Of a DNA stretch of 37,694 nt, positions 1-14,183 are shown piece by piece. The stretch spans positions 1-37,694 of the forward strand of contig JANQJM010000150.1 in assembly GCA_028281635.1 (NCBI GenBank). The letters are read 5' to 3'. The position numbers and the translations under genes are program-made. Source of the stretch: Pseudomonadales bacterium (GTDB lineage Bacteria; Pseudomonadota; Gammaproteobacteria; Pseudomonadales; Pseudohongiellaceae). The notes under the pieces are model-generated. The model was given only the letters and a program-made list of their open reading frames with translations. It did no database searches and was not told the origin of the DNA. Numbering within the stretch: the first letter of the stretch is position 1; every line of letters starts with the position of its first letter.

Positions 1-649
1 AGCCCGATTCACGGGTAATCTTGATGTTATTCTTGTCACCGCTTACCAGCAATGGTTTGTAGCCCATGAGCTCGATGGCACCGGCCTCGTCGGTGATAGT
101 GATACTTCCCGCACAAGCACTCTGCATAGCTTGAAATAGTAGGCCGAACCGAAAAATCTGTGGCGTAAGAGCCTGCCAATACTCGCTGCGATCAACTGTT
201 TCAGCCACGTGCTGGGTCTCGTCAGCTCGCTTTAGCGTATTGTCCTGCGGGACAGCCAACAAGCCACCGATAGTATGATCGGCAACCGCTCCTAACAGTT
301 TGTCTATGTCCGACAACTGCACACAAGGTCGAACTGCGTCGTGCACAAGAACCCAATCTTGATCCTTAGCCTGGTCAGCCAGCACATTTAAAGCATTCAT
401 CACAGATTGTTGACGAGAATCGCCACCAATAGTCGTGGTAACCAAGTCGGTGTCGATCGGCAGCTGTTGAAAATTCACGTCTTCAGGATTGAGGGCTACC
501 ACAATCCTGGTAACGCCGGGTACTGCGGCCAGCTTGTCGAGGGTGTGTTGAATCACTGGCCGTTTGGCGAGAGGGAGGTATTGCTTGGGAATGGCCGAGC
601 CCATGCGTTGGCCAATGCCTGCGGCCGGTAGTATTGCCCAAAGACTCAT
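1..649 (-). CDS. ispD: 2-C-methyl-D-erythritol 4-phosphate cytidylyltransferase (3' end outside window)
   Basis: Joins CTP and MEP to give CDP-ME in the non-mevalonate isoprenoid pathway, in the cytoplasm. I translated the minus strand from the ATG at 649-647; the frame is open to base 1 for 216 residues, so roughly the last 15-20 residues of a ~230-residue family lie outside. Visible family motifs: the nucleotide-binding loop LPAAGIGQRM (residues 7-16), PKQY (21-24), HDAVRP (103-108), and a near-terminal NNIKIT segment. It lies 39 bases after ftsB on the same strand, the usual gammaproteobacterial ftsB-ispD pair. Dxr, which acts just before it in the pathway, is encoded about 20 kb upstream in the same block. 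Identity is firm; only the C-terminus is unseen. Confidence 0.95.
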   Translation of the reverse strand, partial: MSLWAILPAAGIGQRMGSAIPKQYLPLAKRPVIQHTLDKLAAVPGVTRIVVALNPEDVNFQQLPIDTDLVTTTIGGDSRQQSVMNALNVLADQAKDQDWVLVHDAVRPCVQLSDIDKLLGAVADHTIGGLLAVPQDNTLKRADETQHVAETVDRSEYWQALTPQIFRFGLLFQAMQSACAGSITITDEAGAIELMGYKPLLVSGDKNNIKITRESG

Positions 650-688
650 TGTCGAACCACGCTGCTCGTACGCTTCAGCGTCAAACGA

Positions 689-958
689 CTATTCTATGAT
701 GAGATAGAACACTTCGTCTTCACCGATCATGCCCAGCTCGGAACGTGCTCTCTCCTCTACCGCTTCCAACCCGTTTTTCAAATCGATAACTTCGATTTCC
801 AATAGTCGGTTGCGCGCTTTCAACTCACTGTTTATCGTTTGTTGTGCCTGCACTTCTTCTTCGAGCATATTCAACGCCCGCACGCTGTCTTCCCCCAGCC
901 ACAATTGATACTGGAGGACAATAACGAAGACACCTAACAATCCGATGAGCAGTTTCAT
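689..958 (-). CDS. ftsB: Cell division protein FtsB
   Basis: Small bitopic inner-membrane protein that joins FtsL and FtsQ in the divisome and helps activate septal peptidoglycan synthesis. The 89 residues show the family layout: an N-terminal hydrophobic segment (about residues 2-21) with almost no cytoplasmic part, a heptad-like coiled coil (about 25-68) rich in Glu, Leu and Arg, and the conserved ending ARSELGMI..DEVFY. Slightly shorter than the E. coli protein (103). It sits between eno (37 bases upstream) and ispD, the classical position. No strong ribosome binding site is seen before the ATG. Confidence 0.95.
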   Translation of the reverse strand: MKLLIGLLGVFVIVLQYQLWLGEDSVRALNMLEEEVQAQQTINSELKARNRLLEIEVIDLKNGLEAVEERARSELGMIGEDEVFYLIIE

Positions 959-995
959 GTTGAAGCTATTTTAGATATTCCACTTAGTCCGTAGC

Positions 996-2303
<1,308 letters not shown>

Positions 2304-2339
2304 TTAGTGAATAATTCTTATGTGATTAGTTTAATAGAT

Positions 2340-3194
<855 letters not shown>

Positions 3195-3216
3195 CTAATG
3201 CGTGGGTGGGCTGGGA

Positions 3217-4986
<1,770 letters not shown>

Positions 4987-4990
4987 CTAC

Positions 4991-5019
4991 AGCTTACCAG
5001 AAGCAAGGTTCAAGCTCAA
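4991..5019 (-). promoter_or_regulatory. Candidate sigma70 promoter for pyrG
   Basis: On the minus strand, a -35-like TTGAGC (5014-5019) is followed after 17 bases by an extended -10, TGG-TAAGCT (hexamer 4991-4996). It lies in the 160-base gap between tilS and pyrG, so a transcript from it would have a leader of about 80 bases. A perfect 10-base palindrome, CTCAATTGAG (5015-5024), overlaps the -35. Matches are partial; not tested. Confidence 0.4.
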
Positions 5020-5063
5020 TTGAGAAGAGCGGGCCGCCGCAGAGTCAGCGATCCTGATGCAAT

Positions 5064-6380
5064 CTACAGCTCTGGCGCAGTCCACTCCAGGACGAAGCCC
5101 CGCTCCCCGGGTTTGGCCTGCGCAGATTCAGCCACACCGATACCGGGTACACAAACTAGTTTATTATCGACAAAGACCAGTGGAATTCTTTCCCGCACCC
5201 AGGGCTGGATCCGTTGTTCCTGAAACAATTTTTTAAGTGACTTGGTGGGCCGGCCAACTAACTTCAGTTCTTCGCCGCCATCACGAAACCGTAATTCTGC
5301 CTGTGAGAATCGATCGCTCAAGCCCGCGCCCAACTCACGTCTGATCTTGAGTACCCCGTTATTAGGTATCGCCACACTTTTTTGTTGCAGGTCCATGTTG
5401 ATCTTCACTTTCGAATCGAAGGATGGAGGAGTCTTGATCAGACACAAATAACCATCGAATTCCTGCAGTCGATAGTCTGCGGTTTCCAGCAGAACCCGAT
5501 CCTTGTCACTGTTCAGTTGTACTGGAGTAATAGCTTGCAAGAGATTCCACCCGGGTTCTTCAAAATTCGCCTGTTTTAACCAGTGCCGAAGTAGGCTACG
5601 TAATCGAAACTCAGAAAGCTGACAGAGTTTTTCTAAGGCAAGTTTGCCCGGTTCCACTTCGGCTTCACGCAAGTCCTGTACGGCCAGTTCCATCAGAGTC
5701 GCACCCGCCTCCTCCAACAACTGCAGGCTTTTACTCCAGGGCTCACGATAGTTTGGCCAGCGTTGAGCAAGCATTGGCATTACATGGTGACGCAGGAAGT
5801 TTCGATCATGCTGAAGATCCTGATTGCTGCTGTCTTCCATCCACTGCAGTTTGGCAGCACCCACGTACTCCTCGATGTCCGGTCGGGTAAAACCAAGTAG
5901 CGGACGGTACAGTCTTGCCGGCCCTAACTCTCTGGAGTGGGGCATGCCGCCAAGTCCAGATACGCCAGAACCGCGCAGCAGGCGCAACATGAAGGTTTCA
6001 AGCTGATCATCGGCGTGGTGGCCCATAAGCAGCACATCATCGGCTGTCAGAAACTCAGCAAAAGCCTGATAGCGGCTTTCCCGAGCGGCGTTCTCTATAG
6101 ATCCCTGGTTTGCCACCTCGACTTTACGCGTGGTCAGTTGCACCTTGTGTTCGGCACAAAATGCTTCGCAGAACTGTTGCCACTGGTCTGCGGATTCGTT
6201 TAAGCCGTGGTGAATGTGAATCGCATGCATGTCCTGAGAAACTTTGCCCTGAGTTTTGAGCTGCACCAGGCTATGGATCAAACAGACGGAATCTACACCA
6301 CCGCTGAGTGCGACGACGAAACGATTACAATCAGGTGCTTTATCCAGCGCAGCGAGAAACTGTTGTAGAGTGAAAGCCAT
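5064..6380 (-). CDS. tilS: tRNA(Ile)-lysidine synthase
   Basis: Attaches lysine to C34 of the CAU-anticodon tRNA-Ile, so that it reads AUA and is charged with isoleucine. Start placed at the ATG at 6380 (438 residues); a TTG eight codons upstream is also in frame, and neither has a strong ribosome binding site. The N-type ATP pyrophosphatase loop SGGVDS is at residues 26-31, and the second ATP-site motif GHHADDQLET lies near residue 125. The C-terminal 200 residues match the tRNA-binding region of long-form TilS proteins (E. coli is about 432). It follows accA by 43 bases, the E. coli order. Confidence 0.93.
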   Translation of the reverse strand: MAFTLQQFLAALDKAPDCNRFVVALSGGVDSVCLIHSLVQLKTQGKVSQDMHAIHIHHGLNESADQWQQFCEAFCAEHKVQLTTRKVEVANQGSIENAARESRYQAFAEFLTADDVLLMGHHADDQLETFMLRLLRGSGVSGLGGMPHSRELGPARLYRPLLGFTRPDIEEYVGAAKLQWMEDSSNQDLQHDRNFLRHHVMPMLAQRWPNYREPWSKSLQLLEEAGATLMELAVQDLREAEVEPGKLALEKLCQLSEFRLRSLLRHWLKQANFEEPGWNLLQAITPVQLNSDKDRVLLETADYRLQEFDGYLCLIKTPPSFDSKVKINMDLQQKSVAIPNNGVLKIRRELGAGLSDRFSQAELRFRDGGEELKLVGRPTKSLKKLFQEQRIQPWVRERIPLVFVDNKLVCVPGIGVAESAQAKPGERGFVLEWTAPEL

Positions 6381-6423
6381 AGGGACGAAATCTATCCGCA
6401 ACAACAGATAGGGAGCTGAGTTT

Positions 6424-7383
6424 TTACTGGGCGCTGCTAATCCCGTACGCCATAAGCCTATCGTAGCGTCGGCTGACTAACTCATCCATGTCCATCGCCT
6501 GCAATTTTTGCAGTTGCTCCAGTAAAGCCGCCTTGATATTGGCTGAGGTCGCGGCGACATCACGGTGGGCACCACCGAGTGGTTCGGCAATTGTCTGATC
6601 AACAATGCCTAATTCTTCCAGGCGTTCTGATGTCACACCCATGGCATCGGCTGCTGCGGCTGCATGATCTGCAGATTTCCACAAAATAGTGGCACAGCCT
6701 TCCGGTGTAATTACAGTGTAAGTGGAGTACTGCAACATGTTGAGCTGATCGGCCACACCAATGGCGATAGCACCACCTGAATTCGCCTCACCCGTTACCG
6801 TAGCGATCAGAGGCGTACGTACTCGCGACATCATCGCCATATTTTCCGCGATGGCTTCGTTTATGCCACGCTCCTCAGAGTCCATTCCGGGATAGGCGCC
6901 AGGTGTATCAATAAAGGTAAACACGGGCAGCTTGTATTGTTCCGCAAGCTTAACCAGCCTACGTGCCTTGCGATAACCTTCTGGTCGTGGCATGCCGAAA
7001 TTATGTCTTACTTTCTCTTTTGTACCTCGACCTTTCTGATGTCCGATTACCATCACCGGATGATCATCTAGTTTTGCCAGCCCCCCAATAATGGCCAGAT
7101 CGTCGGCGAACAACCGATCTCCATGTAGTTCATCGAAGTCGGTGAAGATGTGCTCAATATAATCGAGTGTGTAGGGTCTTAGCGGATGTCTTGCGACCTG
7201 TGAAATCTGCCAGGAATTTAGATTGGCATAAATCTTCTCAGTGAGTTTGGTACTCTTGTCTTGAAGATTTTGAATTTCTTCGCTGATGTTAAGTTCGTTG
7301 TCGGTACCGACCAATCGCAGTTCTCTGATCTTGGCTTCAAGTTCAGCGATTGGTTGTTCAAATTCGAGATAATTCGGGTCCAT
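6424..7383 (-). CDS. accA: Acetyl-CoA carboxylase carboxyltransferase subunit alpha
   Basis: Alpha half of the carboxyltransferase that moves CO2 from biotin carrier protein to acetyl-CoA, making malonyl-CoA for fatty acid synthesis. 319 residues, equal to the E. coli length. The N-terminal helical hairpin ([19 protein letters not shown]) and the crotonase-fold segments around [22 protein letters not shown] and [12 protein letters not shown] are clear. It lies between dnaE (49 bases upstream) and tilS, the standard position. The beta subunit gene accD is not in the window. Confidence 0.97.
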   Translation of the reverse strand: MDPNYLEFEQPIAELEAKIRELRLVGTDNELNISEEIQNLQDKSTKLTEKIYANLNSWQISQVARHPLRPYTLDYIEHIFTDFDELHGDRLFADDLAIIGGLAKLDDHPVMVIGHQKGRGTKEKVRHNFGMPRPEGYRKARRLVKLAEQYKLPVFTFIDTPGAYPGMDSEERGINEAIAENMAMMSRVRTPLIATVTGEANSGGAIAIGVADQLNMLQYSTYTVITPEGCATILWKSADHAAAAADAMGVTSERLEELGIVDQTIAEPLGGAHRDVAATSANIKAALLEQLQKLQAMDMDELVSRRYDRLMAYGISSAQ

Positions 7384-7432
7384 GCTCGTTCCAGATTTAC
7401 TGCGGTGCTAATTTGTTGCGTAAAACTAACGG

Positions 7433-10400
7433 TCAATTAAGAGTTATCGACTGTCGGTAAGCCAACTCAACTTTGTCCCTGCCGAACTCCATGCGCAGTT
7501 GCTGGATGAGTTCTTCTGAGGGAGAAACGCACCATTCCTGGCCCAACATTATACACCCTTGAGAATCGGAACGTTCATAATTCACTTCGACCCGGCAGCC
7601 TTCCTGAGCCGGGGCAGCTGGAACAGTATTCGCCACTTGCCCGGATTCAGCACCGTCAGTGCCTGTTGCTCCCAAGGTATTGGCAGCGATAGCTGGCTTT
7701 CGATAAGGCTCGAGAATAGCCTGTAGGTGGTCGCAGAAACTGGGGGCCAGCTCAGCTGCATGCAATTTAAGCCGCAACCGACTGGCAAATTTCTTTCTCG
7801 CCTCCTGAATCGACAAAATCCTTTTCGCTCTGCCTTTCAAGTTTCCATTTCGATCATCGACTTCCACCTTGCATTCCACAATAACAATAAGGTCTTTTTG
7901 CAAAAGATGACGAAATTGATCGAATTCTTTAAACAGCGCCACTTCGAAGCGAGCGCTGCCATCATCCAGGGTAATAAAAGCGAAGGAACTGCCATTCTTA
8001 CCCTTCATGATACGAAAGTCGTAAAGCAGACCGGCTACCAGCTGCAGCGAATTTTCAGGTCGCAAATCCACCAAACGTTTACTGGTTATTTGTTTCAACT
8101 CCGGCAGGTATTCGTTTACCAGATGGCCGGACAAATAAAGTCCAAGAGTTTCCTTCTCTGCCTGCAGACGCTGCTGTTCCGGCCAGGGCTTAATGGCTTC
8201 CTTGTTATGTTGAGAGCCGTTGTCGCCAGGATCAGTAGGCGCAATTTCACCGAATAGATCCTCGACGCCAAGTGCCTGGTTGCGACTGCTTTGTTCCGCT
8301 GCTTGCATCGCTTCCGGCAAGGTTAGGCTGAGAGCTGCTCTGGAATAGTCCAGATCCCCCCCAATCAACTTATCTAAGGAACCGGAACGAATCAGTGCTT
8401 CCATAGTGCGCTTGTTCACCGTTTGTGAATCGACGCGCTGACAAATATCCAGCAGGGATTCAAACGGTGCTTCGGCGCGGGCTCTAAGCAACGCTTCTAC
8501 CGGACCCGCACCCAAACCTTTGATAGCACCCAAGCCGTAAACGATTTCACCTTCATCATTAACAGTGAAATTAAACTGACCCACATTGACGTCAGGCGGT
8601 ACAATTTTGAGTCCCATCTGATTACATTCATCGACAAGCGTCACAAGCTTGTCGGTGTTCTGCATATCAGCCGATAACACAGCGGCCATGAAATACGCTG
8701 GATAGTGCGCCTTGAGCCAGGCAGTTTGATACGAAACCAGCGCATAGGCAGCAGAGTGAGACTTGTTGAAGCCGTACCCAGCGAATTTCTCCATCAAATC
8801 GAAAATAGAACCCGCCAGTTTCGGATCGATCTCCCTCGCTTCTGCCCCTTGCATGAAAGTTTCCCGTTGTTTGGCCATTTCAGCGGGATTCTTCTTGCCC
8901 ATTGCCTTACGCAGAATGTCCGCACCACCCAGTGTGTAGCTGGCCAGCACCTGAGCAATTTGCATCACCTGCTCCTGATACAGGATGACGCCATAAGTAT
9001 TGGAAAGCACCGGCTCTAATTCAGGATGAGGGTACTCAACCCGGGTTCGACCGTGCTTGCGATCAATAAAGTCGTCCACCATTCCTGATTGCAAAGGGCC
9101 AGGTCGAAACAAGGCCACCAGGGCGATAATGTCTTCGAAGCAGTTTGGTGCCAGACGCTTGATGAGCTCTTTCATGCCGCGACTTTCCAACTGAAACACT
9201 GCGGTAGTTTCTGCTCGCTGCATCAGCGCATAAACAGATTCATCGTCCAGCGGCAGGCTATTGATATCGACAGGGTCAACGTCAGCAGACAATTGCTCAT
9301 TGATCATCTTCACTGCCCAGTCGATGATGGTCAGAGTACGCAGCCCGAGAAAATCAAATTTCACCAGGCCGGCTGTTTCCACATCGTTCTTATCAAACTG
9401 GGTTACCAAACCATCGCCAGAAGGTTCACAGTACAGTGGCGTGAAGTCCGTGAGCTGGGTGGGTGCAATAACCACACCCCCGGCATGCTTGCCGACGTTG
9501 CGGGTAATGCCTTCCAGCTTATAGGCCATTTCCATAATCTCCTGGGCATCTTCGTCGCTGTCGACGAACTCTCCCAGTTGAGGCTCTACTTCAAACGCCT
9601 TTTTCAGCGTCATGCCAGGTTCGAATGGAATAAGTTTGGACAGTTTGTCGGCGAGTGAGTAAGGCTTGCCCTGCACACGCGCCACATCTCTCACCACAGC
9701 CTTGGCCGCCATAGTGCCAAAAGTGATGATTTGCGCCACGGCCTCTTTGCCATACAGCTCGGCTACGTGTTGAATGACGGCATCTCTTCCTTCCATGCAG
9801 AAGTCCACATCAAAATCCGGCATGGAAATCCGTTCTGGATTCAGAAAGCGTTCAAACAGCAGGTCGTAGCGCAAGGGATCGAGATCAGTAATACCCAGTG
9901 CATAGGCCACGATAGAACCAGCACCAGAGCCCCGACCAGGGCCTACCGGGATGCCCGCTTGCTTGGCCCATTGGATAAATTCCATCACGATCAGGAAATA
10001 GCCGGCAAAACCCATCTGGTTAATGATGGACAACTCCATTTGCAAGCGATCGAGGTAAGGTTCGCGCGTTTGTTCTTGTCTGGCTTCTTCTCCAAAAAGG
10101 TGGGCCAGTCTTGAGTCCAGTCCTTCGGAACTCAGTTTGCAAAGATACTCTTCCAACGTAATATCATCGGGTACTGGATAATTAGGCAGACTGGGTTGGC
10201 CAAGACTTAAAGTCAATGTACAGCGCTTGGCAATCTCGATTGCGTTGTCGATGGCTTCTGGCAGATCGACAAACAACTCGCGCATCTGCTCGGTGCTCTT
10301 CAGATACTGCTGATCGGTGTAGTTGCGCGGCCTGCGCGGATCGTCCAGAGTTCGGCGATCGTTGATACAAACACGCACCTCATGAGCCTCGAACTCATCG

Positions 10401-11038
10401 AGTTCCAAAAACCGGACATCATTGGTAGCCACTACCGGACAATTAGCGGCAGCGGCCAACTTCACAACCTCACTGATGTAGCGTTCCTCGTCTGGCCTAC
10501 CCACGCGCTGCAATTCCAGGTAGTAGCTGTTCGGGAACATGGCTTGCCACTCTGCCAGCCTGGTGGCGGCCAGGGTGAATTCGTCAACCAACAGGGCCTC
10601 TGCGATGTCGCTTTGTAGGGCGCCCGATAGTGCAATCAAGCCTTCGCTGCAGGCAGCCAGCTTGGCTTTTGCTAATACTGGTTCGGCGATGCCCTCGGCT
10701 TCGGTGTACAAATCAGAAATGAGCTGCGTCAGATTGAGATAGCCCTGGCGATTTTTCACCAGCAGTACCAGTTGGGAGCGTATCCCATCCTCGTCTTCCA
10801 CCAACACATCGCAACCGCACAAGGCTTTGATGCCGGCTTTCTCCGCTGCAGTATAAAATTTGATCAATCCGAATAGATTTGCCAGATCGGTAATCGCCAC
10901 CGCGGGCATGGCTTGCCCACGCAAGTGCTCGATCAGCGGACCTATGGTGATAAGTCCGTCGTTAATGGAAAACTCAGTGTGTAGTCGGAGATGAGTAAAG
11001 GGAGGGATTGAGGAGTCCGGCGCGGTGTTCTCTGACAT
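7433..11038 (-). CDS. dnaE: DNA polymerase III alpha subunit
   Basis: Catalytic subunit of the chromosomal replicase. 1201 residues against 1160 in E. coli. It starts with the PHP domain (HLRLHTEFSINDG, from about residue 17). The C-family polymerase active site PDFDVDF is at 407-413 (D408, D410), with a third carboxylate at about D562 in KFDFLGLRTL. Then come the fingers, the beta-binding region, an OB-fold (about 990-1080) and a C-terminal tau-binding part. Part of the extra length is a low-complexity Ala/Gly/Thr linker around residues 1120-1145. No intein. No clear ribosome binding site precedes the ATG, but the N-terminus aligns with E. coli DnaE. Confidence 0.98.
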   Translation of the reverse strand: MSENTAPDSSIPPFTHLRLHTEFSINDGLITIGPLIEHLRGQAMPAVAITDLANLFGLIKFYTAAEKAGIKALCGCDVLVEDEDGIRSQLVLLVKNRQGYLNLTQLISDLYTEAEGIAEPVLAKAKLAACSEGLIALSGALQSDIAEALLVDEFTLAATRLAEWQAMFPNSYYLELQRVGRPDEERYISEVVKLAAAANCPVVATNDVRFLELDEFEAHEVRVCINDRRTLDDPRRPRNYTDQQYLKSTEQMRELFVDLPEAIDNAIEIAKRCTLTLSLGQPSLPNYPVPDDITLEEYLCKLSSEGLDSRLAHLFGEEARQEQTREPYLDRLQMELSIINQMGFAGYFLIVMEFIQWAKQAGIPVGPGRGSGAGSIVAYALGITDLDPLRYDLLFERFLNPERISMPDFDVDFCMEGRDAVIQHVAELYGKEAVAQIITFGTMAAKAVVRDVARVQGKPYSLADKLSKLIPFEPGMTLKKAFEVEPQLGEFVDSDEDAQEIMEMAYKLEGITRNVGKHAGGVVIAPTQLTDFTPLYCEPSGDGLVTQFDKNDVETAGLVKFDFLGLRTLTIIDWAVKMINEQLSADVDPVDINSLPLDDESVYALMQRAETTAVFQLESRGMKELIKRLAPNCFEDIIALVALFRPGPLQSGMVDDFIDRKHGRTRVEYPHPELEPVLSNTYGVILYQEQVMQIAQVLASYTLGGADILRKAMGKKNPAEMAKQRETFMQGAEAREIDPKLAGSIFDLMEKFAGYGFNKSHSAAYALVSYQTAWLKAHYPAYFMAAVLSADMQNTDKLVTLVDECNQMGLKIVPPDVNVGQFNFTVNDEGEIVYGLGAIKGLGAGPVEALLRARAEAPFESLLDICQRVDSQTVNKRTMEALIRSGSLDKLIGGDLDYSRAALSLTLPEAMQAAEQSSRNQALGVEDLFGEIAPTDPGDNGSQHNKEAIKPWPEQQRLQAEKETLGLYLSGHLVNEYLPELKQITSKRLVDLRPENSLQLVAGLLYDFRIMKGKNGSSFAFITLDDGSARFEVALFKEFDQFRHLLQKDLIVIVECKVEVDDRNGNLKGRAKRILSIQEARKKFASRLRLKLHAAELAPSFCDHLQAILEPYRKPAIAANTLGATGTDGAESGQVANTVPAAPAQEGCRVEVNYERSDSQGCIMLGQEWCVSPSEELIQQLRMEFGRDKVELAYRQSITLN

Positions 11039-11141
11039 GCAGTTCGGGGCTTAAGGCTTATGATTATTGAGACGCAAATATACTCTTTTTCAATTCGGAT
11101 GTTGATAGGGAGTTCAGCTTTTCGATCACTTCAAGGGACTG

Positions 11142-11756
11142 TCAGGCTTTCGCCATCACTTCCGCAACCGGCCTATAGGAACTGCGATGAATTGGGGTTG
11201 GTCCCAGTTTACGCAAGGCACGCAGATGCTGCGTCGTTGGATAGCCCTTGTGTTGCGCAAATCCGTAACCGGGATAGGTTTGCTCAAAAGCAATCATCTC
11301 TCTATCGCGAGTCACTTTGGCCAACACCGAGGCAGCAGCAATGGCAGGCACCAGTGAGTCACCTTTCACTACTGCCTGTGAACGATACTGCCAGTTCGGA
11401 CAATGATTACCGTCGACATAGACAAACTCCGGTTGCAGTTCTAATGCAGTCACGGCTCGCTGCATTGCCAATAAACTGGCTTGCAGGATATTAAGCTGAT
11501 CGATCTCTGCTACCGAGGCACGAGCAACGGCAAAGGATCGCGCCTTGAGCTGAATTTCATCAAAGCACGACTCCCGTTGCCGTGCAGTTAGCTTTTTAGA
11601 ATCGTCCAGACCATCGATAGGCAACTCGGGGTCGAGGATAACGGCCGCTGCAACCACATCCCCGGCCAGAGGCCCTCTTCCCACTTCGTCAGTCCCTGCG
11701 GCCAGCTTATGCTGAAAGAACTCAGCTTCAGTAAACAAAGATGGGGCCTCGACCAC
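11142..11756 (-). CDS. rnhB: Ribonuclease HII
   Basis: Removes single ribonucleotides and RNA primers from RNA-DNA hybrids. 204 residues. The first catalytic pair, Asp-Glu, is in [12 protein letters not shown] (residues 21-32). [10 protein letters not shown] and AKVTRDREM carry the remaining acidic residues, and [10 protein letters not shown] is typical of the type 2 family. The start is a GTG at 11756 that shares one base with the lpxB stop (TAGTG), so translation is probably coupled. dnaE follows after 103 bases, the usual lpxB-rnhB-dnaE arrangement. Confidence 0.95.
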   Translation of the reverse strand: MVEAPSLFTEAEFFQHKLAAGTDEVGRGPLAGDVVAAAVILDPELPIDGLDDSKKLTARQRESCFDEIQLKARSFAVARASVAEIDQLNILQASLLAMQRAVTALELQPEFVYVDGNHCPNWQYRSQAVVKGDSLVPAIAAASVLAKVTRDREMIAFEQTYPGYGFAQHKGYPTTQHLRALRKLGPTPIHRSSYRPVAEVMAKA

Positions 11757-12907
11757 TAATTTGCCTCCAGCATCTGCTTGATCGCCAGTGCTGCCGATGC
11801 CGATGCATCTTTACGTAAAGACAGATGAAGTTTCTCGAAGATCTGCATCAACCCAGCCTTGGCATCCGGGTCTTTAAAAAAACTAACGATCTCGTTGCGC
11901 AAGTTTGGCACGCTTACATCGTCCTGAATGTACTCGGGCACCAGGCGCCGATTGGAAAGCAAATTCGGTAATGCGATATGGGGCACATCGACAATCCGTG
12001 ACGCGATTAACCAGGTCAAACGGGCAAGTTTGTAGCTGACTACCATCGGTCGTCGCAACAACATCGCCTCCAGAGTCGCCGTCCCACTGGCCAACAAGAC
12101 CAGATCCGCTGCCGACATGGCCGCTTGCGAATCATCAACCAGTCTAAACTGATCGTGGCCGATAATGGATGCTGCACTCAGTTGCTCCTCTATACGAGCA
12201 CGGGCTTCGACTCCACTGTAGGGAATAATGAATTTCAATTCGGGCAATTCCTGCAGCGACTCCAATGCAGCTGCGAGAAACACTGGTGCCAGTCGGCCGA
12301 TTTCACTACCGCGACTACCCGGTAGCAAAGCCACAATACGATCCTCATCGGCGAGCTCATATCTCGCTCGCTGCTCGCTTTTTCGATCAAGCATATCAAT
12401 CTGATCTGCCAGCGGGTGACCCACGCAACTGACTGGCACCTGGTGTTGCTCATAGATATCAGTTTCAAAGGGGAACAGGGTCAGCATCAAGTCCACGGCC
12501 GTCTTGATCTTGAAGATGCGGCGCTTGTGATAAGCCCAGACGCTGGGACTGACATAATGCACCGTAGGAATCCCATTTGCCTTGAGGGTCGCCTCTAGCC
12601 GCAGATTGAAAGCAGGTGAATCGATGCCGATGACACAAGCCGGGGGATCGCTGATAAACAAGCGCTCCAGTTGCCACTTTATGGAAAAGAGTTCGGGCAG
12701 GCGACCCAGAGGCTCCACGAAACCCATAACAGATAATCGCTCCATGGGCACGATGGATTCGCAGCCAGCCGCGATCATATCTGGGCCACCAATGCCGATG
12801 AATTGGGCCTGTGGATAATGTTGACGAAGCGCCGAGATTAAGCCAGCACCAAGAATGTCCCCTGACTTTTCACCAGCGACTATCCCTATGCGGATCGGGT
12901 TAGGCAT
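11756..12907 (-). CDS. lpxB: Lipid-A-disaccharide synthase
   Basis: Glycosyltransferase (family GT19) that joins UDP-2,3-diacylglucosamine and lipid X to the lipid A disaccharide on the cytoplasmic face of the inner membrane. 383 residues, E. coli 382. Family features: [15 protein letters not shown] near the N-terminus (the Glu of GEKSGD in the acceptor site), IGIDSPAFN, and the C-terminal [13 protein letters not shown] nucleotide-sugar site. It follows lpxA by 48 bases and overlaps rnhB by one base. A perfect DnaA-box sequence, TGTGGATAA, occurs inside the gene at 12810-12818, probably by chance. Confidence 0.97.
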   Translation of the reverse strand: MPNPIRIGIVAGEKSGDILGAGLISALRQHYPQAQFIGIGGPDMIAAGCESIVPMERLSVMGFVEPLGRLPELFSIKWQLERLFISDPPACVIGIDSPAFNLRLEATLKANGIPTVHYVSPSVWAYHKRRIFKIKTAVDLMLTLFPFETDIYEQHQVPVSCVGHPLADQIDMLDRKSEQRARYELADEDRIVALLPGSRGSEIGRLAPVFLAAALESLQELPELKFIIPYSGVEARARIEEQLSAASIIGHDQFRLVDDSQAAMSAADLVLLASGTATLEAMLLRRPMVVSYKLARLTWLIASRIVDVPHIALPNLLSNRRLVPEYIQDDVSVPNLRNEIVSFFKDPDAKAGLMQIFEKLHLSLRKDASASAALAIKQMLEAN

Positions 12908-12955
12908 GCCAAGTGTATTCGCAAGTGATCGAGTAAAGCCGAGGATAAATAAGGG

Positions 12956-13741
12956 TTATCGGGTAATACCTTTCTTCGAAGATTCCAGGGATCTGACCAA
13001 TACTTCGAGTTCGTCCCGGCTTTCAGCCATTACCTTCAGCTGATCGATGGCTTCTTGCAAACTGTAGTTACGCTTGTAAATCACTTTGAACGCTTCGCGC
13101 AAATCCAGAATGGTATCTTTGTCGAATCCGCGACGTTCCAAGCCGATGGTGTTAATGCTGCGGACTGTGGCCGGCCTGCCACTCACGATCATGTAAGCCG
13201 GCACATCACTGTTGATATGGGTCATTCCACCAATGTAGGCATGGGCCCCAATAGACAGGAATTGGTTTACGCCAGCGTAGCCACCCAAAAATACCCAATC
13301 ATCCACTTCCACGTGACCACAGAGGCCCACATTGTTGGCGAAGATAACATTACTACCGACTATGCAGTCATGGGCAACATGGGCATAGGCCATCATAAGA
13401 TTGTTGGAACCAATTTTAGTAACACCCCCACCAACACCCGTGCCGCGGTGCAGTGTGACACCCTCACGGAACACGTTATTGTCGCCAATTTCCAACCAGG
13501 TTTCTTCGCCCTCGAATTTTTTATCTGCCGGTTCCTCGCCCACAGAACTGAACTGGTAAAAGTGGTTGTTCTCGCCGATGCGGGTATTGCTGCGAATCAC
13601 GACATGGGATTCGAGCACTGAGCCAGCGCCAATTTCAACATTGGGGCCAATGATGCACCACGGACCTATAATAGCCCCTTCATGAATCCTGGCACTGGGA
13701 TGGATGCGGGTATCCGGATCGATACGCTCAGTCGACATCAT
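12956..13741 (-). CDS. lpxA: UDP-N-acetylglucosamine acyltransferase
   Basis: First step of lipid A synthesis: moves a 3-hydroxyacyl chain from ACP to O3 of UDP-GlcNAc. 261 residues. The N-terminal two thirds is a left-handed parallel beta helix of hexapeptide repeats ([LIV]-G-x4). The catalytic histidine lies in AYAHVAHDC (H121/H124), and the loop [19 protein letters not shown] is diagnostic for LpxA. Two consecutive ATGs are possible; using the first, the gene overlaps the fabZ 3' end by 14 bases, using the second by 11. fabZ, lpxD and lpxB flank it. Confidence 0.97.
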   Translation of the reverse strand: MMSTERIDPDTRIHPSARIHEGAIIGPWCIIGPNVEIGAGSVLESHVVIRSNTRIGENNHFYQFSSVGEEPADKKFEGEETWLEIGDNNVFREGVTLHRGTGVGGGVTKIGSNNLMMAYAHVAHDCIVGSNVIFANNVGLCGHVEVDDWVFLGGYAGVNQFLSIGAHAYIGGMTHINSDVPAYMIVSGRPATVRSINTIGLERRGFDKDTILDLREAFKVIYKRNYSLQEAIDQLKVMAESRDELEVLVRSLESSKKGITR

Positions 13742-14177
13742 CTTTCCTTTCTGCGCAGAGAATATTCATGGTACCCACTACTTCATCATCGACAGAGGCT
13801 TTGGCAGAAAAACGATAAACACCTCTGCGATTGGTAATCACGGTAGCTTCCAGGCGCAATTGATCGCCAGGCACCACTGGTCTGCGCAGACGGACATCGT
13901 CTGCACCAACGAAATAGTAGATGTAGCCATCCTTGGGCTTTTTTTCCTGACTCTTGAAACCCAGGACTCCTGCTGCCTGAGCCAGCGCTTCGATGATCAA
14001 CACGCCAGGCATAATTGGCTTATTTGGGAAGTGGCCCTGAAAGAACGGCTCATTATTGGTTACATTTTTGTAGGCTACGATGGATTTACCCACCTCCATT
14101 TCCACCACCCGATCTACCAACAAGAATGGGTAGCGTTGGGGCAGATATTCCTTGATCTCTTCTATGTCTAAAAGCAT
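13728..14177 (-). CDS. fabZ: 3-hydroxyacyl-[acyl-carrier-protein] dehydratase FabZ
   Basis: Hot-dog-fold dehydratase that converts 3-hydroxyacyl-ACP to trans-2-enoyl-ACP. It competes with LpxA and LpxD for hydroxyacyl-ACP, which explains its place between their genes. 149 residues. Catalytic His49 lies in [11 protein letters not shown] and catalytic Glu63 in [10 protein letters not shown], both at the family positions. It overlaps lpxA and begins 6 bases after lpxD. Confidence 0.97.
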   Translation of the reverse strand: MLLDIEEIKEYLPQRYPFLLVDRVVEMEVGKSIVAYKNVTNNEPFFQGHFPNKPIMPGVLIIEALAQAAGVLGFKSQEKKPKDGYIYYFVGADDVRLRRPVVPGDQLRLEATVITNRRGVYRFSAKASVDDEVVGTMNILCAERKDDVD

Positions 14178-14183
14178 TGGGTC

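Noticed and set aside
7433-11038. Intein or domain insertion in dnaE explaining its extra length
   Set aside because: The polymerase motifs are continuous and no intein splice blocks are present; the extra residues are partly low-complexity linker near the C-terminus.
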